A DNA stretch of 64,000 nucleotides from Bacteriovoracaceae bacterium. Its GTDB lineage: Bacteria; Bdellovibrionota; Bacteriovoracia; Bacteriovoracales; Bacteriovoracaceae. Under the pieces are notes generated by a model. That model had not been told where the DNA came from. It was given only the letters and a program-made list of their open reading frames with translations, and made no database searches. The position numbers were made by a program, and so were the translations under genes. This document shows positions 1 to 8,283 of this stretch, piece by piece. The stretch spans positions 228,595-292,594 of the forward strand of contig JABFRR010000016.1 of assembly GCA_013141065.1 (NCBI GenBank). The letters run 5' to 3'. The first letter of the stretch is position 1. The number at the start of each line of letters is the position of its first letter.

Positions 1-1
1 T

Positions 2-181
2 ATAGAGGGGTTTGCAGGTAATTGCCCAGGAAATTTCCCCCAATATTTGACTAGTGCAATATTAGATGGTGAACACCAAGATGTCGTCAAAGCTTCCAAA
101 AAAAATCCTAATGCAATAAGTGGTTTGAAAATCCCATTTTCACTGATTCTTTTGATTCAGTCTCTAGTGGGTCAGAAATAA
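2..181 (+). CDS. possible 3' end of a gene entering from the left edge
   Basis: An open frame runs in from the window edge and stops at a TAA at 179-181 (59 codons, no start inside the window). The first part reads like ordinary protein, with the short stretch LDGEHQDVVK. The last 74 bases overlap the 3' end of the convergent GHMP kinase gene and read as a hydrophobic tail. I do not recognise a family. It could equally be a chance open frame downstream of the kinase gene. Confidence 0.25.
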   Translation: MEGFAGNCPGNFPQYLTSAILDGEHQDVVKASKKNPNAISGLKIPFSLILLIQSLVGQK

Positions 182-1151
182 GATCACTATAACGATAGAC
201 TGTATCTAATCCTTTTGCTCCAAAGTATGATCGAACAAATTCAAAATCATTTTCTGCCGCAACTAAAACGAAATCCCCACCCCAAGCACCTAAGGATTTG
301 ATAGCACCGGGAAAGTCACTAAATAAAGTCTCTTTCACTTTTTTAAGTCCTAAATTATCTGAAATAACATTTTCATGCACGGTCATCGCTGCTTGAAATT
401 GTTTAAGAGTTTGAGCATTTAAAAATTCTTGTGTGAGTTCAGTAATTTTTGAAATAAGTGAATTTTCAAAAGGCTTTTTCTTAGCATAATCTTTAATCGC
501 ATCTCGTGAATTTTGTTTTTTACCTAAATAGACGAAATATAAATTATTTTTGAAACTTGGATTAAAATAAATTGGCGACCAATTCGGTCCCGATGAAATT
601 TTTTTGTAGGCAATCGGCCCATCTGACTGAGCACAGGCAATATCATATCCAGATCCACCATGAGTTTTAAAAAGCAGTTCAAATGGAGAAATGTAGGCCC
701 ATTGGGCAATGTTATAAATTAAAGATGAACTGCTACCAAGTCCCCAAGCAAGGGGGAAACCTAAACGTGTTTCAACTTTTACATCGACAGCGTCTCTTAA
801 AAAATGAGGATTTTGTTTACGGGCCTGGAGAAGAATTTTTTGTAAAAAAAGCGCTTCATCAGAGGGATTTTCATCAATACATTTAAAATGCCAGAATTCA
901 AACTGACTATCAAACCAAATGTTTCCACTTACATCATAAGATTTCCATGAAAGAGTTGGCGAAAACGACTGGGCATACTTCACTGAGAGTGACTGGCCAA
1001 TCTTAGTTGGCAATGCAAGCGAGAGAGCACCGTCAAGGACAAAATACTCTCCAGTTAATAACAGTTTTCCATGACCAAAATAGTATTGATCTTTTTCTGG
1101 ACAAGTTTTTTTAAGGTCATTATTTAATTGATTCAAATTAACTTGATTCAT
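108..1151 (-). CDS. GYDIA-type GHMP kinase (probable mevalonate or phosphomevalonate kinase)
   Basis: A GHMP-superfamily small-molecule kinase of 347 residues. The N-terminal GKLLLTGEYFVLDGA segment (about 28-42), the phosphate-binding loop GLGSSSS (137-143) and the GYDIA motif (168-172) are all visible. The GYDIA subgroup is known mainly from Bacteroidetes, where it lies beside HMG-CoA reductase, which is the arrangement here. It probably phosphorylates mevalonate or phosphomevalonate in the cytoplasm; which of the two cannot be read from sequence. It is last in the run fni - HMG-CoA reductase - kinase, 20 bases after the reductase. A purine-rich site (GGGAAAAGG) supports the ATG. No decarboxylase or HMG-CoA synthase is in the window. 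Confidence 0.85.
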   Translation of the reverse strand: MNQVNLNQLNNDLKKTCPEKDQYYFGHGKLLLTGEYFVLDGALSLALPTKIGQSLSVKYAQSFSPTLSWKSYDVSGNIWFDSQFEFWHFKCIDENPSDEALFLQKILLQARKQNPHFLRDAVDVKVETRLGFPLAWGLGSSSSLIYNIAQWAYISPFELLFKTHGGSGYDIACAQSDGPIAYKKISSGPNWSPIYFNPSFKNNLYFVYLGKKQNSRDAIKDYAKKKPFENSLISKITELTQEFLNAQTLKQFQAAMTVHENVISDNLGLKKVKETLFSDFPGAIKSLGAWGGDFVLVAAENDFEFVRSYFGAKGLDTVYRYSDLISDPLETESKESVKMGFSNHLLH

Positions 1152-1171
1152 CCTTTTCCCTATTAACGGTA

Positions 1172-2548
1172 TTAAACATAATTCCTAAGTCCTGCAAGAA
1201 AATCTCTCACGGCCTTAAAGGATATAACTTCATTTTCAAAATATGCCTTCGCCTGAGATCTCTCAGTTTCGTTTGCTTCTAGGTGATTGAGTATATTCAT
1301 CAAATGCATCTTCATGTGACCTTTTTGAATCCCACTCGTCACTAATGACCTAACAGCTGCAAAATTTTGAGCAAGTCCTATCGTCGCAATAATTTTCATC
1401 AGGTCTTGGGCACCAGGGGAACCAAGCATCTCTAGTGAAAGTTTTGACATTGGATGAAGTGATGTTAATCCTCCAACTGAACCCACCGCCAAAGGAAGAT
1501 CTAGGCTAAAACGAAAGAGGCCATCACTGATATCAATATTTGAAAGCCCACGGTAAGTTCCATCACGTGAAGCATAAGTGTGACCACAGGCTTCTACTGC
1601 ACGAAAATCATTACCAGTCGCTAACACGACAGCATCAATTCCATTAAAGATACCTTTATTATGAGTTGTGGCCCTAGTGACATCAATTTTTGAAATACGA
1701 ATCGCTCTGGCAAACTTTTCAGCAAATTCTTCAGCTGACATCTCTAGACTTGGATCATTAAGCTCACTTATTTTACATTCTACGGAGGCCCTTACGATGC
1801 ATTCAGGTGTGTAATTAGACAAGATCGCCATGATGACTTGCAAGTCTCGTTCAGCTTCATTAAAAGAGTTTTCTGAGGCCACCATTTCTTTAAAAGTGCG
1901 ACCAAGAATTTCTAAGATGCTATTAATAAAATTAGCCCCCATAGCATCACGAGTGTCGAATTCACCTTTTATTTGGTAATATCCCGGCTCATCTTTTGTT
2001 CTATCAATTAATGAGAGGTTTAATATTCCCCCACCACGCTTATTCATATTCGAGGTGAGCGCCGTCACTGATTCGAGAAGTTCGGGAATTTTTGATTCAA
2101 AAAAACTCTGAAGTTTACTGTTATCCCCGTGCCAAATAAAATGGACTTGGCCCACTTTTTTTACACCTAAGACAGTGGCCTTAAATCCACCACGAGAAAG
2201 CCAAAAGTTAGCCGCTTTTGCTGAAGCTGCGACCACCGAACTTTCTTCAATGACCATTGGAACACAAAAAATCTGACCGTTAATTTTTACGTTAGGAACA
2301 ACACCAAATGGAAATGAAAAATTTGTGAGAGTGTTTTCACTAAATTCATCTATCGTTCTTTGAGTGGCTTCGTCATTTAACCAAAATTTTTTTAATTGTA
2401 TTTTTGCAGACGCTGGGTCACTGAAATATTCTTCCGCAATCAAGTTAATCTTTTCGATTTTTGAAAGTTTTGAAAAGCCTTTTAGTGCTTTTTTTTCATT
2501 ATTTAAAAGAACCGCATTGTTAGCGACTTGTCTCAATTCTTTAGTCAT
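1172..2548 (-). CDS. mvaA: hydroxymethylglutaryl-CoA reductase, class II type
   Basis: Reductase that interconverts HMG-CoA and mevalonate with a nicotinamide cofactor. It has 458 residues, near the usual class II length. Visible active-site elements are the glutamate pair in IEESSVVAA (E101/E102), the cofactor-binding DTRDAMGAN (198-206), the lysine in THNKG (K298), the aspartate in GNDFRAVEA (D314) and the C-terminal histidine in KGHMKMH (H411), so the enzyme looks complete. The ATG overlaps the stop of the upstream isomerase gene by 4 bases (ATGA) and has a strong GGAGG site. Class II enzymes were first described as degradative, but with an IPP isomerase and a GHMP kinase as neighbours the likely role is biosynthesis of isoprenoid precursors. 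Confidence 0.95.
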   Translation of the reverse strand: MTKELRQVANNAVLLNNEKKALKGFSKLSKIEKINLIAEEYFSDPASAKIQLKKFWLNDEATQRTIDEFSENTLTNFSFPFGVVPNVKINGQIFCVPMVIEESSVVAASAKAANFWLSRGGFKATVLGVKKVGQVHFIWHGDNSKLQSFFESKIPELLESVTALTSNMNKRGGGILNLSLIDRTKDEPGYYQIKGEFDTRDAMGANFINSILEILGRTFKEMVASENSFNEAERDLQVIMAILSNYTPECIVRASVECKISELNDPSLEMSAEEFAEKFARAIRISKIDVTRATTHNKGIFNGIDAVVLATGNDFRAVEACGHTYASRDGTYRGLSNIDISDGLFRFSLDLPLAVGSVGGLTSLHPMSKLSLEMLGSPGAQDLMKIIATIGLAQNFAAVRSLVTSGIQKGHMKMHLMNILNHLEANETERSQAKAYFENEVISFKAVRDFLAGLRNYV

Positions 2549-3588
2549 AGAACCTCCTTCAGAGTCAGAAATGACTTGGCCATTTTTAAACCCGAGATTT
2601 GCTCATCTGTGAATTTTTTTAATAATTCATAATCTTCAGCGAACGAAAGAAATTTATTTGCGTGTCCGTAAACAGAAGGATTATTTGATCGACTTCGAAG
2701 ATAGTGCCCATCGAGAAAATTCTCAATACCCCCTGAAATTATTAGTGGGAGATTTTTAATTTGAGGATTTTTTTCTCCTAGAGCATTAATAAAATCAATC
2801 ATCTCAAGTGGTGTATGTCCCACATTAAAAAGAGGGCTACGTGAATCTACATAATTTTCTTGTGACAGAGCTTTTGATCTTAAAACTTCTAATTTAGAAA
2901 AATTAGTCCCGCCAAATCCAGCAAGTTCAAACGCATCTATGGGTAATTCAAAGAGTGATTTTAAGCTCAAAGGCCCCATGCCTTGGCCTACTTCTTTGAC
3001 AATAATTTTTATTTCATTTTTTTGAAACTGACTCATAAACAAAGTCAGAGTCTCTAGCGGAGATTGTTGAAAATGATCTCCTTCAACTTGAAACCACTCC
3101 TGCATTGGATTGATGTGAATAAAAAGACCATCAACTTGCAGCTTCTTACAGAGTTCACTTATTTTATGAGTCTTATTTTCTCTGAGTATTAATTCTAATT
3201 GAGCTATTCCCAAGTTTGCATATAAGGGAAGATCAGGGCCAATAATCGGACGAAGATTAAAATCTTCAAAATACTGATTACTCTCTAGTAGACTTCGGCA
3301 AGAGCCAAGCCCCATACCTAAATTAAATTCACGACACAAACGAGCTAGATTTTGATTAATATGTCGGGCTTCTCCTACCCCGCCAGTCATACTTGAAATC
3401 CACAAAGGTGCATCAAGTTTTTTACCTAAAAAATTTATTGAGATGTCAGATTTCTCGCCAGGATGCCCAGACAAAAGTGGTTCATAATTAAATCGTTGGT
3501 TAACTAGAGCGCGCACCGTTTGCGCGTTTTGAGCTAACTCAATATGATCTCGTTTTCTGGTTTCATGCATAGGGTTGATTACTACCAT
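2545..3588 (-). CDS. fni: type 2 isopentenyl-diphosphate delta-isomerase
   Basis: FMN- and NAD(P)H-dependent isomerase converting isopentenyl diphosphate to dimethylallyl diphosphate. The 347-residue protein has the family landmarks: RKRDHI (11-16), SSMTGG (65-70), NPMQE (160-164, with the catalytic Gln/Glu), KEVGQG (198-203) and GFGGTNF (224-230). It is first of three genes of the mevalonate-type cluster and overlaps the reductase gene by 4 bases. The start is uncertain: a second ATG seven codons in (3570) would give a protein starting MHETRKRDHI, and neither has a clear ribosome binding site. Type 2 enzymes are unrelated to the type 1 Nudix isomerase. Confidence 0.95.
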   Translation of the reverse strand: MVVINPMHETRKRDHIELAQNAQTVRALVNQRFNYEPLLSGHPGEKSDISINFLGKKLDAPLWISSMTGGVGEARHINQNLARLCREFNLGMGLGSCRSLLESNQYFEDFNLRPIIGPDLPLYANLGIAQLELILRENKTHKISELCKKLQVDGLFIHINPMQEWFQVEGDHFQQSPLETLTLFMSQFQKNEIKIIVKEVGQGMGPLSLKSLFELPIDAFELAGFGGTNFSKLEVLRSKALSQENYVDSRSPLFNVGHTPLEMIDFINALGEKNPQIKNLPLIISGGIENFLDGHYLRSRSNNPSVYGHANKFLSFAEDYELLKKFTDEQISGLKMAKSFLTLKEVL

Positions 3589-3636
3589 ATTCTAGTGTTA
3601 TCCGTCATTTATTTTTACCATGGGATTGGATCAAAT

Positions 3637-4353
3637 TCATTCAGATATCACTAAGACAAACTCCCGTCTAAGCTCGGTCAGACCCAAAAGAAGCTCTTTA
3701 GGAGAACCCCTCTTTAATTCCTCTGAGTTAGAGTTAAGATCCATCGCCAAAAAGACAGATTTTTTAGAATTACCAAAGACGGATTGCAACTCTTCAAGGA
3801 CTCTTTTAAGCCTATAAGGCGTATCCATTAAAATCGAGGTATTTTTCATGGCCAGGAGGTTTTTTAATGATTTTTGACGCTCTTCTGTCTCTAGCGGCAA
3901 AAAGCCTTCGAACCAAAATTTTTTATGGGAAAAACCTGAAAGGGCCAAAGCGAGGGCGACCGAATTAAAAAATGGAGTTGAAGTCACTTTGATATGATTT
4001 TTATGGCAAAGATCCACTAATTCGACACCTGGATCATAAAAAGCCGGAAGTCCACCATCACTCATTAAAAAAACATTATGGCCTTGCTTGAGTTCGTTTA
4101 AAAGTTCTAGGGCAACAACATTAGCGGTGTGTTCATTGTAACAAATGAAATTTTCAATACACTCTCTCGGTAAACCAAAGTGCAGCCATCTTCGTCTGCC
4201 TGGTTTCAAATCTTCAATGACAAAGCGGCTATGGGCACGGTTGGATTCATTAGAGGCAAGAAGCAATAGCTCCAAAGCCTTTGGCTCCAAAACCCCTTCT
4301 TCGGATAAAGGTGTTGGAATTAAAGTCAAGACACCAAATTTTGGATTGCTCAT
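3637..4353 (-). CDS. tetrapyrrole-methylase-family SAM methyltransferase (RsmI-like)
   Basis: The protein resembles RsmI, which 2'-O-methylates C1402 of 16S rRNA. The opening GVLTLIPTPL, the region NESNRAHSR and the loop MSDGGLPAFYDPG (the family's SDAGTP...DPG SAM site) are recognisable. I place the start at the ATG at 4353, because AAAGG lies 7-8 bases upstream. An in-frame TTG at 4395 would add 14 residues but has no such site. At 238 residues it is shorter than typical RsmI (about 280) and lacks the usual C-terminal extension, so a different substrate is possible. It lies 48 bases upstream of fni on the same strand and may be co-transcribed. Confidence 0.75.
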   Translation of the reverse strand: MSNPKFGVLTLIPTPLSEEGVLEPKALELLLLASNESNRAHSRFVIEDLKPGRRRWLHFGLPRECIENFICYNEHTANVVALELLNELKQGHNVFLMSDGGLPAFYDPGVELVDLCHKNHIKVTSTPFFNSVALALALSGFSHKKFWFEGFLPLETEERQKSLKNLLAMKNTSILMDTPYRLKRVLEELQSVFGNSKKSVFLAMDLNSNSEELKRGSPKELLLGLTELRREFVLVISE

Positions 4354-4531
4354 AACGAAACCTTTTAAAGACAAAGTTAAAGATTCTTTTTCCAAAGTAA
4401 ATAACTCAACTTAAGCAGAACTGTCACTCGGAAATGACAATTTAAAGTGTAATCGAGTTGAAATAAATGAATCCTGGCATTAAGCTTGTTAGTAATAGAC
4501 TGCTGAAGAATTTGATTTTGGAGTGCATACA

Positions 4532-4954
4532 ATGAGTGATGAACGATCAATAAATGATATTCGAGTTATTATTGTTGATGACCTCGCTTCCTACCGGGAA
4601 ATACTTCGTGAAATTATGCGAATGATTGGTGTAACTCATGTCACTGAAGCCGTAAATGGCCAGGAAGCTTTTGAAAAAATCATTATGGCCGCAAAGGGTA
4701 ATGAGCATTTCGATCTTATTATTTCTGATATAAATATGCCTAAAATGAATGGCCTAGAGCTTCTAAAAAACGTCCGAGGGGCCCATAAACTTGGTAAAGT
4801 TCCCTTCATTCTTGTCTCGACCGAAAATGAAAAGAAAATAATTATCGAAGCTCTTGTTTTAGAAATCTCTGACTACCTCATTAAACCTTATGATATTGCG
4901 ACTGCCTCAAACAAAATAAAAAAAATTATTTTGAAAATTCTTCAGACGCCTTAA
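4532..4954 (+). CDS. single-domain response regulator (CheY-like receiver)
   Basis: A stand-alone phosphoreceiver domain with no output domain (140 residues). The acidic pair is in VIIVDD (D16/D17), the phospho-accepting aspartate is D66 in LIISDINMP, the switch residue is in LVSTE (S96/T97) and the conserved lysine is K118 in LIKPY. The ATG at 4532 is preceded by TTGGAG at a spacing of 9; an in-frame GTG at 4523 sits directly on that site and is unlikely. No histidine kinase gene is adjacent, so the partner must lie elsewhere. It is probably a CheY-type or phosphorelay intermediate; its target is unknown. Confidence 0.9.
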   Translation: MSDERSINDIRVIIVDDLASYREILREIMRMIGVTHVTEAVNGQEAFEKIIMAAKGNEHFDLIISDINMPKMNGLELLKNVRGAHKLGKVPFILVSTENEKKIIIEALVLEISDYLIKPYDIATASNKIKKIILKILQTP

Positions 4955-5020
4955 TAAGCTCAGGCATGCGCTAGCAAAAAGATTTTGGATTATTAAACTG
5001 TACGCCCTTGTCCGCACTAT

Positions 5021-6190
5021 TTATTTTAAAACTGATTTTATTTTTTCTAAATAATCAAAAACTTCTTCTTTTTTCAAAAAAGGAGAAAATGAGAAACGAA
5101 GGGCAGACTTAGAATCAACACCTGAATAGCCCATTGCCATGAGAATCCGATTTTCTTTAATAACGCCAGACGAACATGCTGATCCGGTTGATAGCTCTAT
5201 TCCGGCCAAATCAAACTTAATACTTAATGACTCAGCTTTTTGACCATAAAGAATTAAAAATATTGTATTGAGATTTCGATTGGTATTTTCACGAGCGACA
5301 ATTTCTCCGCGAGTTCCAATAAACTCGACCAGCGAATTTTCAATCTCTATTTTTGCCTCATAAAGATTTTGTGAATTGAATCTTTCTTTCATTTCCATCA
5401 AAGAGAGTTTTAAAGAATAAACACCCATGGCATTTTCAGTCCCAGCGCGAAGTCCATCTTGTTGAGTTCCACCGACAATCAGTGCAGGAAAAGTGACTTC
5501 TTTTTTTAAAAAGGTAAATCCTATTCCTTTGATCGCTCCGAATTTATGTCCCGAAAAGGTATAGGCATCAAGAGTTAAATCCAACTCATTCCAATTGGGA
5601 ATTTTTCCCACGACTTGAACTGCATCCACATGAATAAAAGCATTTGTTCGTTTTTTTATGTCTAAGGCCCATGATAGTGGCCATACAACACCCGTTTCAT
5701 TATTAACATAAGTATAATTAATAAAAGTCTCTCGGCCTTCACTCGATTCTTTTACAATTGAGCTTATGAGTTTTTCGCGGTCAAATATTCCGTTTTTATC
5801 GACAGAAAAAAAGAAGACTTTGTGTCCAAGGGTTTCTAAGTCATCTTTTAATTGAACAACACACGCGTGATCGACTTCAGAAAAAAAGAATGAAACAGAT
5901 TTTTTTGCTTTAAAGTTTTTTAGTGCGATTCCTTTAAATATAGTATTGATTCCCTCAGAGGCTCCTGAATGAAAAAATAATTTAAAATGATTCGAGCTTA
6001 GGCTAAAGAGATCGTGAAGATATTCAATAGACTCATTAATGAGCTTTTTTGATTTTTTGCCAGACTGATGTTGTGAAGCTGGATTGCCAAAAAGAAAATC
6101 CCCGCTATGAAGAAAGTCTGTAACTTTTTTCGCTAGCGGGGATGTTGCATTATAATCAAAGTAGAAACGATTACTGATTGATTTCTCCAA
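5021..6190 (-). CDS. cysteine desulfurase, NifS/IscS family
   Basis: PLP enzyme that removes sulfur from cysteine for Fe-S cluster or thio-modification pathways. The 389-residue protein has the usual order of sites: FDYNAT (11-16), the histidine of VDHAC (H108), the aspartate of HVDAVQ (D189), the PLP lysine in SGHKFG (K216) and the sulfur-accepting cysteine in STGSACSSG (C339). The gene overlaps the end of the IscR-like gene by 20 bases, implying translational coupling. No ATG lies near the conserved N-terminus; the reading frame starts with TTG at 6190, inside the upstream gene. No IscU, IscA or HscA/B gene follows, so the acceptor scaffold must be encoded elsewhere. Confidence 0.92.
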   Translation of the reverse strand: MEKSISNRFYFDYNATSPLAKKVTDFLHSGDFLFGNPASQHQSGKKSKKLINESIEYLHDLFSLSSNHFKLFFHSGASEGINTIFKGIALKNFKAKKSVSFFFSEVDHACVVQLKDDLETLGHKVFFFSVDKNGIFDREKLISSIVKESSEGRETFINYTYVNNETGVVWPLSWALDIKKRTNAFIHVDAVQVVGKIPNWNELDLTLDAYTFSGHKFGAIKGIGFTFLKKEVTFPALIVGGTQQDGLRAGTENAMGVYSLKLSLMEMKERFNSQNLYEAKIEIENSLVEFIGTRGEIVARENTNRNLNTIFLILYGQKAESLSIKFDLAGIELSTGSACSSGVIKENRILMAMGYSGVDSKSALRFSFSPFLKKEEVFDYLEKIKSVLK

Positions 6191-6683
6191 TCGGATTTCT
6201 AATTGCAGAAGTCATGATTCCAGCTTGTTCAGTTGGAGCGCTTGCGCCAATTCCTGCTTCAGTTTCAGTTTCTTTTGTCTTTCTTACAAGATCCCCAAGA
6301 GAAGTCGTTGCAAGATATTCTTTCATGATAACACCAAGGTTCATGAAGTAGTTTTTTGAAAGATGGAATTCAAGAGAATTCGCAGCTTCAGCTTCAGTTC
6401 CTACGATATCACGAGCTGGATTGATGTTTTCACCAACACAGTCTAAAACATCTTTAATAGTGATTTGGTCTTGGTTTCTAGCTAGTACATAGCCTCCACC
6501 AGGTCCACGTACAGACTTAACGGCCTGGCCATTTCTTAGCTTTCTAAAAAGTTGTTCTAAGTAATGAAGACTGATGTTTTGTCTTGTTGAAATTTCTTGT
6601 AGTCTTACCGGATTCCCATTTGAATGAGTAGTAAGGTCTAACATTGCTCTAACTGCGTAACGTCCTTTCGATGTAAGTCTCAT
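6171..6683 (-). CDS. Rrf2-family regulator, IscR-like but without Fe-S cysteines
   Basis: A 170-residue Rrf2 repressor. The N-terminal winged helix is clear: MRLTSKGRYAVRAMLDL, then the recognition region ISLHYLEQLF (37-46) and the wing SVRGPGGGYVLAR (57-69). IscR of E. coli binds a [2Fe-2S] cluster through three cysteines just after this region. Here the matching stretch (about 83-110) has none; the single cysteine in the protein is C82. The C-terminus is a low-complexity Thr/Glu/Ala tail. A GGAGG site supports the ATG. It is the first gene of a two-gene unit with the desulfurase, which it probably regulates, but it cannot sense clusters by the known IscR mechanism. Confidence 0.88.
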   Translation of the reverse strand: MRLTSKGRYAVRAMLDLTTHSNGNPVRLQEISTRQNISLHYLEQLFRKLRNGQAVKSVRGPGGGYVLARNQDQITIKDVLDCVGENINPARDIVGTEAEAANSLEFHLSKNYFMNLGVIMKEYLATTSLGDLVRKTKETETEAGIGASAPTEQAGIMTSAIRNPIGEINQ

Positions 6684-6874
6684 TGGTCTTCCTCCATAAA
6701 AAATCCAATTGATCGTAACCTGATTCTAGAAAATACTTTTGAGAAAATCGTGTGTCGTCTGCTTCTATTAGAGACCTAATCCTTGATCTCTTTTTAGTTT
6801 TAATTTTCTTTTCTTACTTTCTATTCTTAGTTTCTTTTATGTTAAATCGAATCTCTTGAATCGTTCTAACAAGA

Positions 6875-6906
6875 ATAGTATGACGTGCGCGGATCAAGGA
6901 AGTCAA
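6875..6906 (-). promoter_or_regulatory. candidate sigma-70-like promoter for the IscR-like/desulfurase unit
   Basis: Read on the minus strand, TTGACT (6906-6901) is followed 18 bases later by CATACT or 20 bases later by TACTAT. This would give a leader of roughly 185 bases before the regulator gene. The rest of the 396-base gap (6684-7079) between this gene and tsaE shows no gene, RNA or clear hairpin. The assignment rests on consensus matching only. Confidence 0.3.
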
Positions 6907-7079
6907 TCCACTTTTTTCTATCATTTTATTGTAAGGTATTGAAATTAAGGTAATCTAAAGCGTTAACTTCGGGTGATTTCTCAATAAAACCGATAGATTA
7001 GGTCACTTGATTCACTGCTTTTTATTGATAGAAAATATTTTTCTCAGACCATTTTGATCGGAATATTTTGCCTACTATT

Positions 7080-7502
7080 CTAGAGTTTTTTGAGTATAAA
7101 ATTGCGAGACTGATTTTCATTGATTTCTATATTGAGTTGATAGAATTTGAATTCATCTCCAATAATTCTCTGAAGTTCGTGAAGATAAGGCATGCCCCAT
7201 TCAATGAGAAAATAATCTTTCTCCTCTAGGTACATGGGAATTTCTAAAAAAAGAAGTTCTTCTTTTTTCTCGATTCGATAAAGATCAGCATGTAAAAGAT
7301 TATCTACTTCATTAATAATCGAATAAGTCGGACTATTAGATTGTTTTTTATCGAGAAAAATTTTTGCAAAAGTTGTTTTTCCGGCCCCTACTGGCCCATC
7401 TAGGATTATTACACTTGGAGGCTGAATGACTTCTTTCATTTCTATTGCAATGTTTCCCAGATCTGAGACTAAAACTTTTTTCCAAGCTCTTATAATGCTC
7501 AT
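7080..7502 (-). CDS. tsaE: TsaE, tRNA threonylcarbamoyladenosine synthesis ATPase
   Basis: P-loop ATPase that works with TsaB and TsaD to make the t6A modification at position 37 of ANN-decoding tRNAs. At 140 residues it has the family's normal small size. The Walker A loop GPVGAGKT (36-43), the family signature SPTYS (57-61), HADLYRIE (71-78) and the IEWG turn (100-103) are all present. It is the last gene of the run that begins with the AAA+ regulator at 13163, starting 7 bases after pdxJ with AGGT upstream of the ATG. TsaB and TsaD are not in this window. Confidence 0.93.
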   Translation of the reverse strand: MSIIRAWKKVLVSDLGNIAIEMKEVIQPPSVIILDGPVGAGKTTFAKIFLDKKQSNSPTYSIINEVDNLLHADLYRIEKKEELLFLEIPMYLEEKDYFLIEWGMPYLHELQRIIGDEFKFYQLNIEINENQSRNFILKKL

Positions 7503-7509
7503 TTAATAC

Positions 7510-8265
7510 CTACTTGAGTGGATGAGCTTCAAAAACTGTTTTAAGATTCTTCACTGTGGTTGAGAGTCCATGAAATAGTGAATTGCAAATTATCCAATGC
7601 CCAATATTATATTCTTCAAAAATTTTATGTTCTAATAAAGGAATAACACTCATGTCTGTTAGGCCATGACCTGCATGGGTCGCAATTTTATTATTCGTTA
7701 AAAATTCTTTAGCTGCTTTATACTGCTCAATAAATTTATTGATGTCATCGCCATGACCAAATACTCGTGCATACTCTCCAGTGTGAATTTCAACTGCATC
7801 AATATTTAATTGAGTGGCCTTAATCAAAACTTCAATTTTTGCTTCTAAAAAAAGTGAGATCCTAACGTCTTTAATAGACGATTTTAATTTTTGAACAGCT
7901 TCTTCAATTCTAATGAAGTTGGCATCATCTAATAGATCAAGGCCCCCTTCTGTGGTTTTTTCTTGTCTTTTTTCAGGAACTATACAAATCCACTCTGGAG
8001 ATGAAGCGATGGCAATTTCAACAATCTCAGGATTGACTCCCATTTCAAAATTTAAAGGTTTACCAAAACGCTTAGTCACTAAGCGAACCGTTTCAACATC
8101 AGTGTCTTGAATATGGCGTCTATCTTCTCGCAGATGAATGGTAATTTGATCTGCACCATTTAATAATGAAACTTGGGCAGCATCGACGACACTTGGATAT
8201 TCTTCACCACGAGCTTGTCTTAAAGTGGCAACGTGATCAATATTTATTCCTAAACGAGGTATCAT
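7510..8265 (-). CDS. pdxJ: pyridoxine 5'-phosphate synthase PdxJ
   Basis: TIM-barrel enzyme that condenses deoxyxylulose 5-phosphate with the PdxA product to form pyridoxine 5'-phosphate (DXP-dependent vitamin B6 route). Landmarks in the 251-residue protein are NIDHVATLRQAR (8-19), ITIHLREDRRHI (41-52), NFEMG (72-76), EIHTGEYA (159-166) and HAGHGL (197-202). An AGGAG site lies just upstream of the ATG. It follows glmM by 18 bases. Its presence implies that deoxyxylulose phosphate is made in this cell even though a mevalonate-type isoprenoid cluster lies a few kilobases away, so DXP synthase would be needed at least for B6 (and thiamine). Confidence 0.96.
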   Translation of the reverse strand: MIPRLGINIDHVATLRQARGEEYPSVVDAAQVSLLNGADQITIHLREDRRHIQDTDVETVRLVTKRFGKPLNFEMGVNPEIVEIAIASSPEWICIVPEKRQEKTTEGGLDLLDDANFIRIEEAVQKLKSSIKDVRISLFLEAKIEVLIKATQLNIDAVEIHTGEYARVFGHGDDINKFIEQYKAAKEFLTNNKIATHAGHGLTDMSVIPLLEHKIFEEYNIGHWIICNSLFHGLSTTVKNLKTVFEAHPLK

Positions 8266-8283
8266 GAAATCTCCTAAAATTTT

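Noticed and set aside
4354..4395. Longer N-terminus of the RsmI-like protein from TTG 4395
   Set aside because: No ribosome binding site for the TTG, whereas ATG 4353 has AAAGG at a good distance and gives the family's usual start.
6684..7079. Small RNA or riboswitch in the 396-base gap
   Set aside because: No stable hairpin or conserved element was recognised; only a candidate promoter is supportable.
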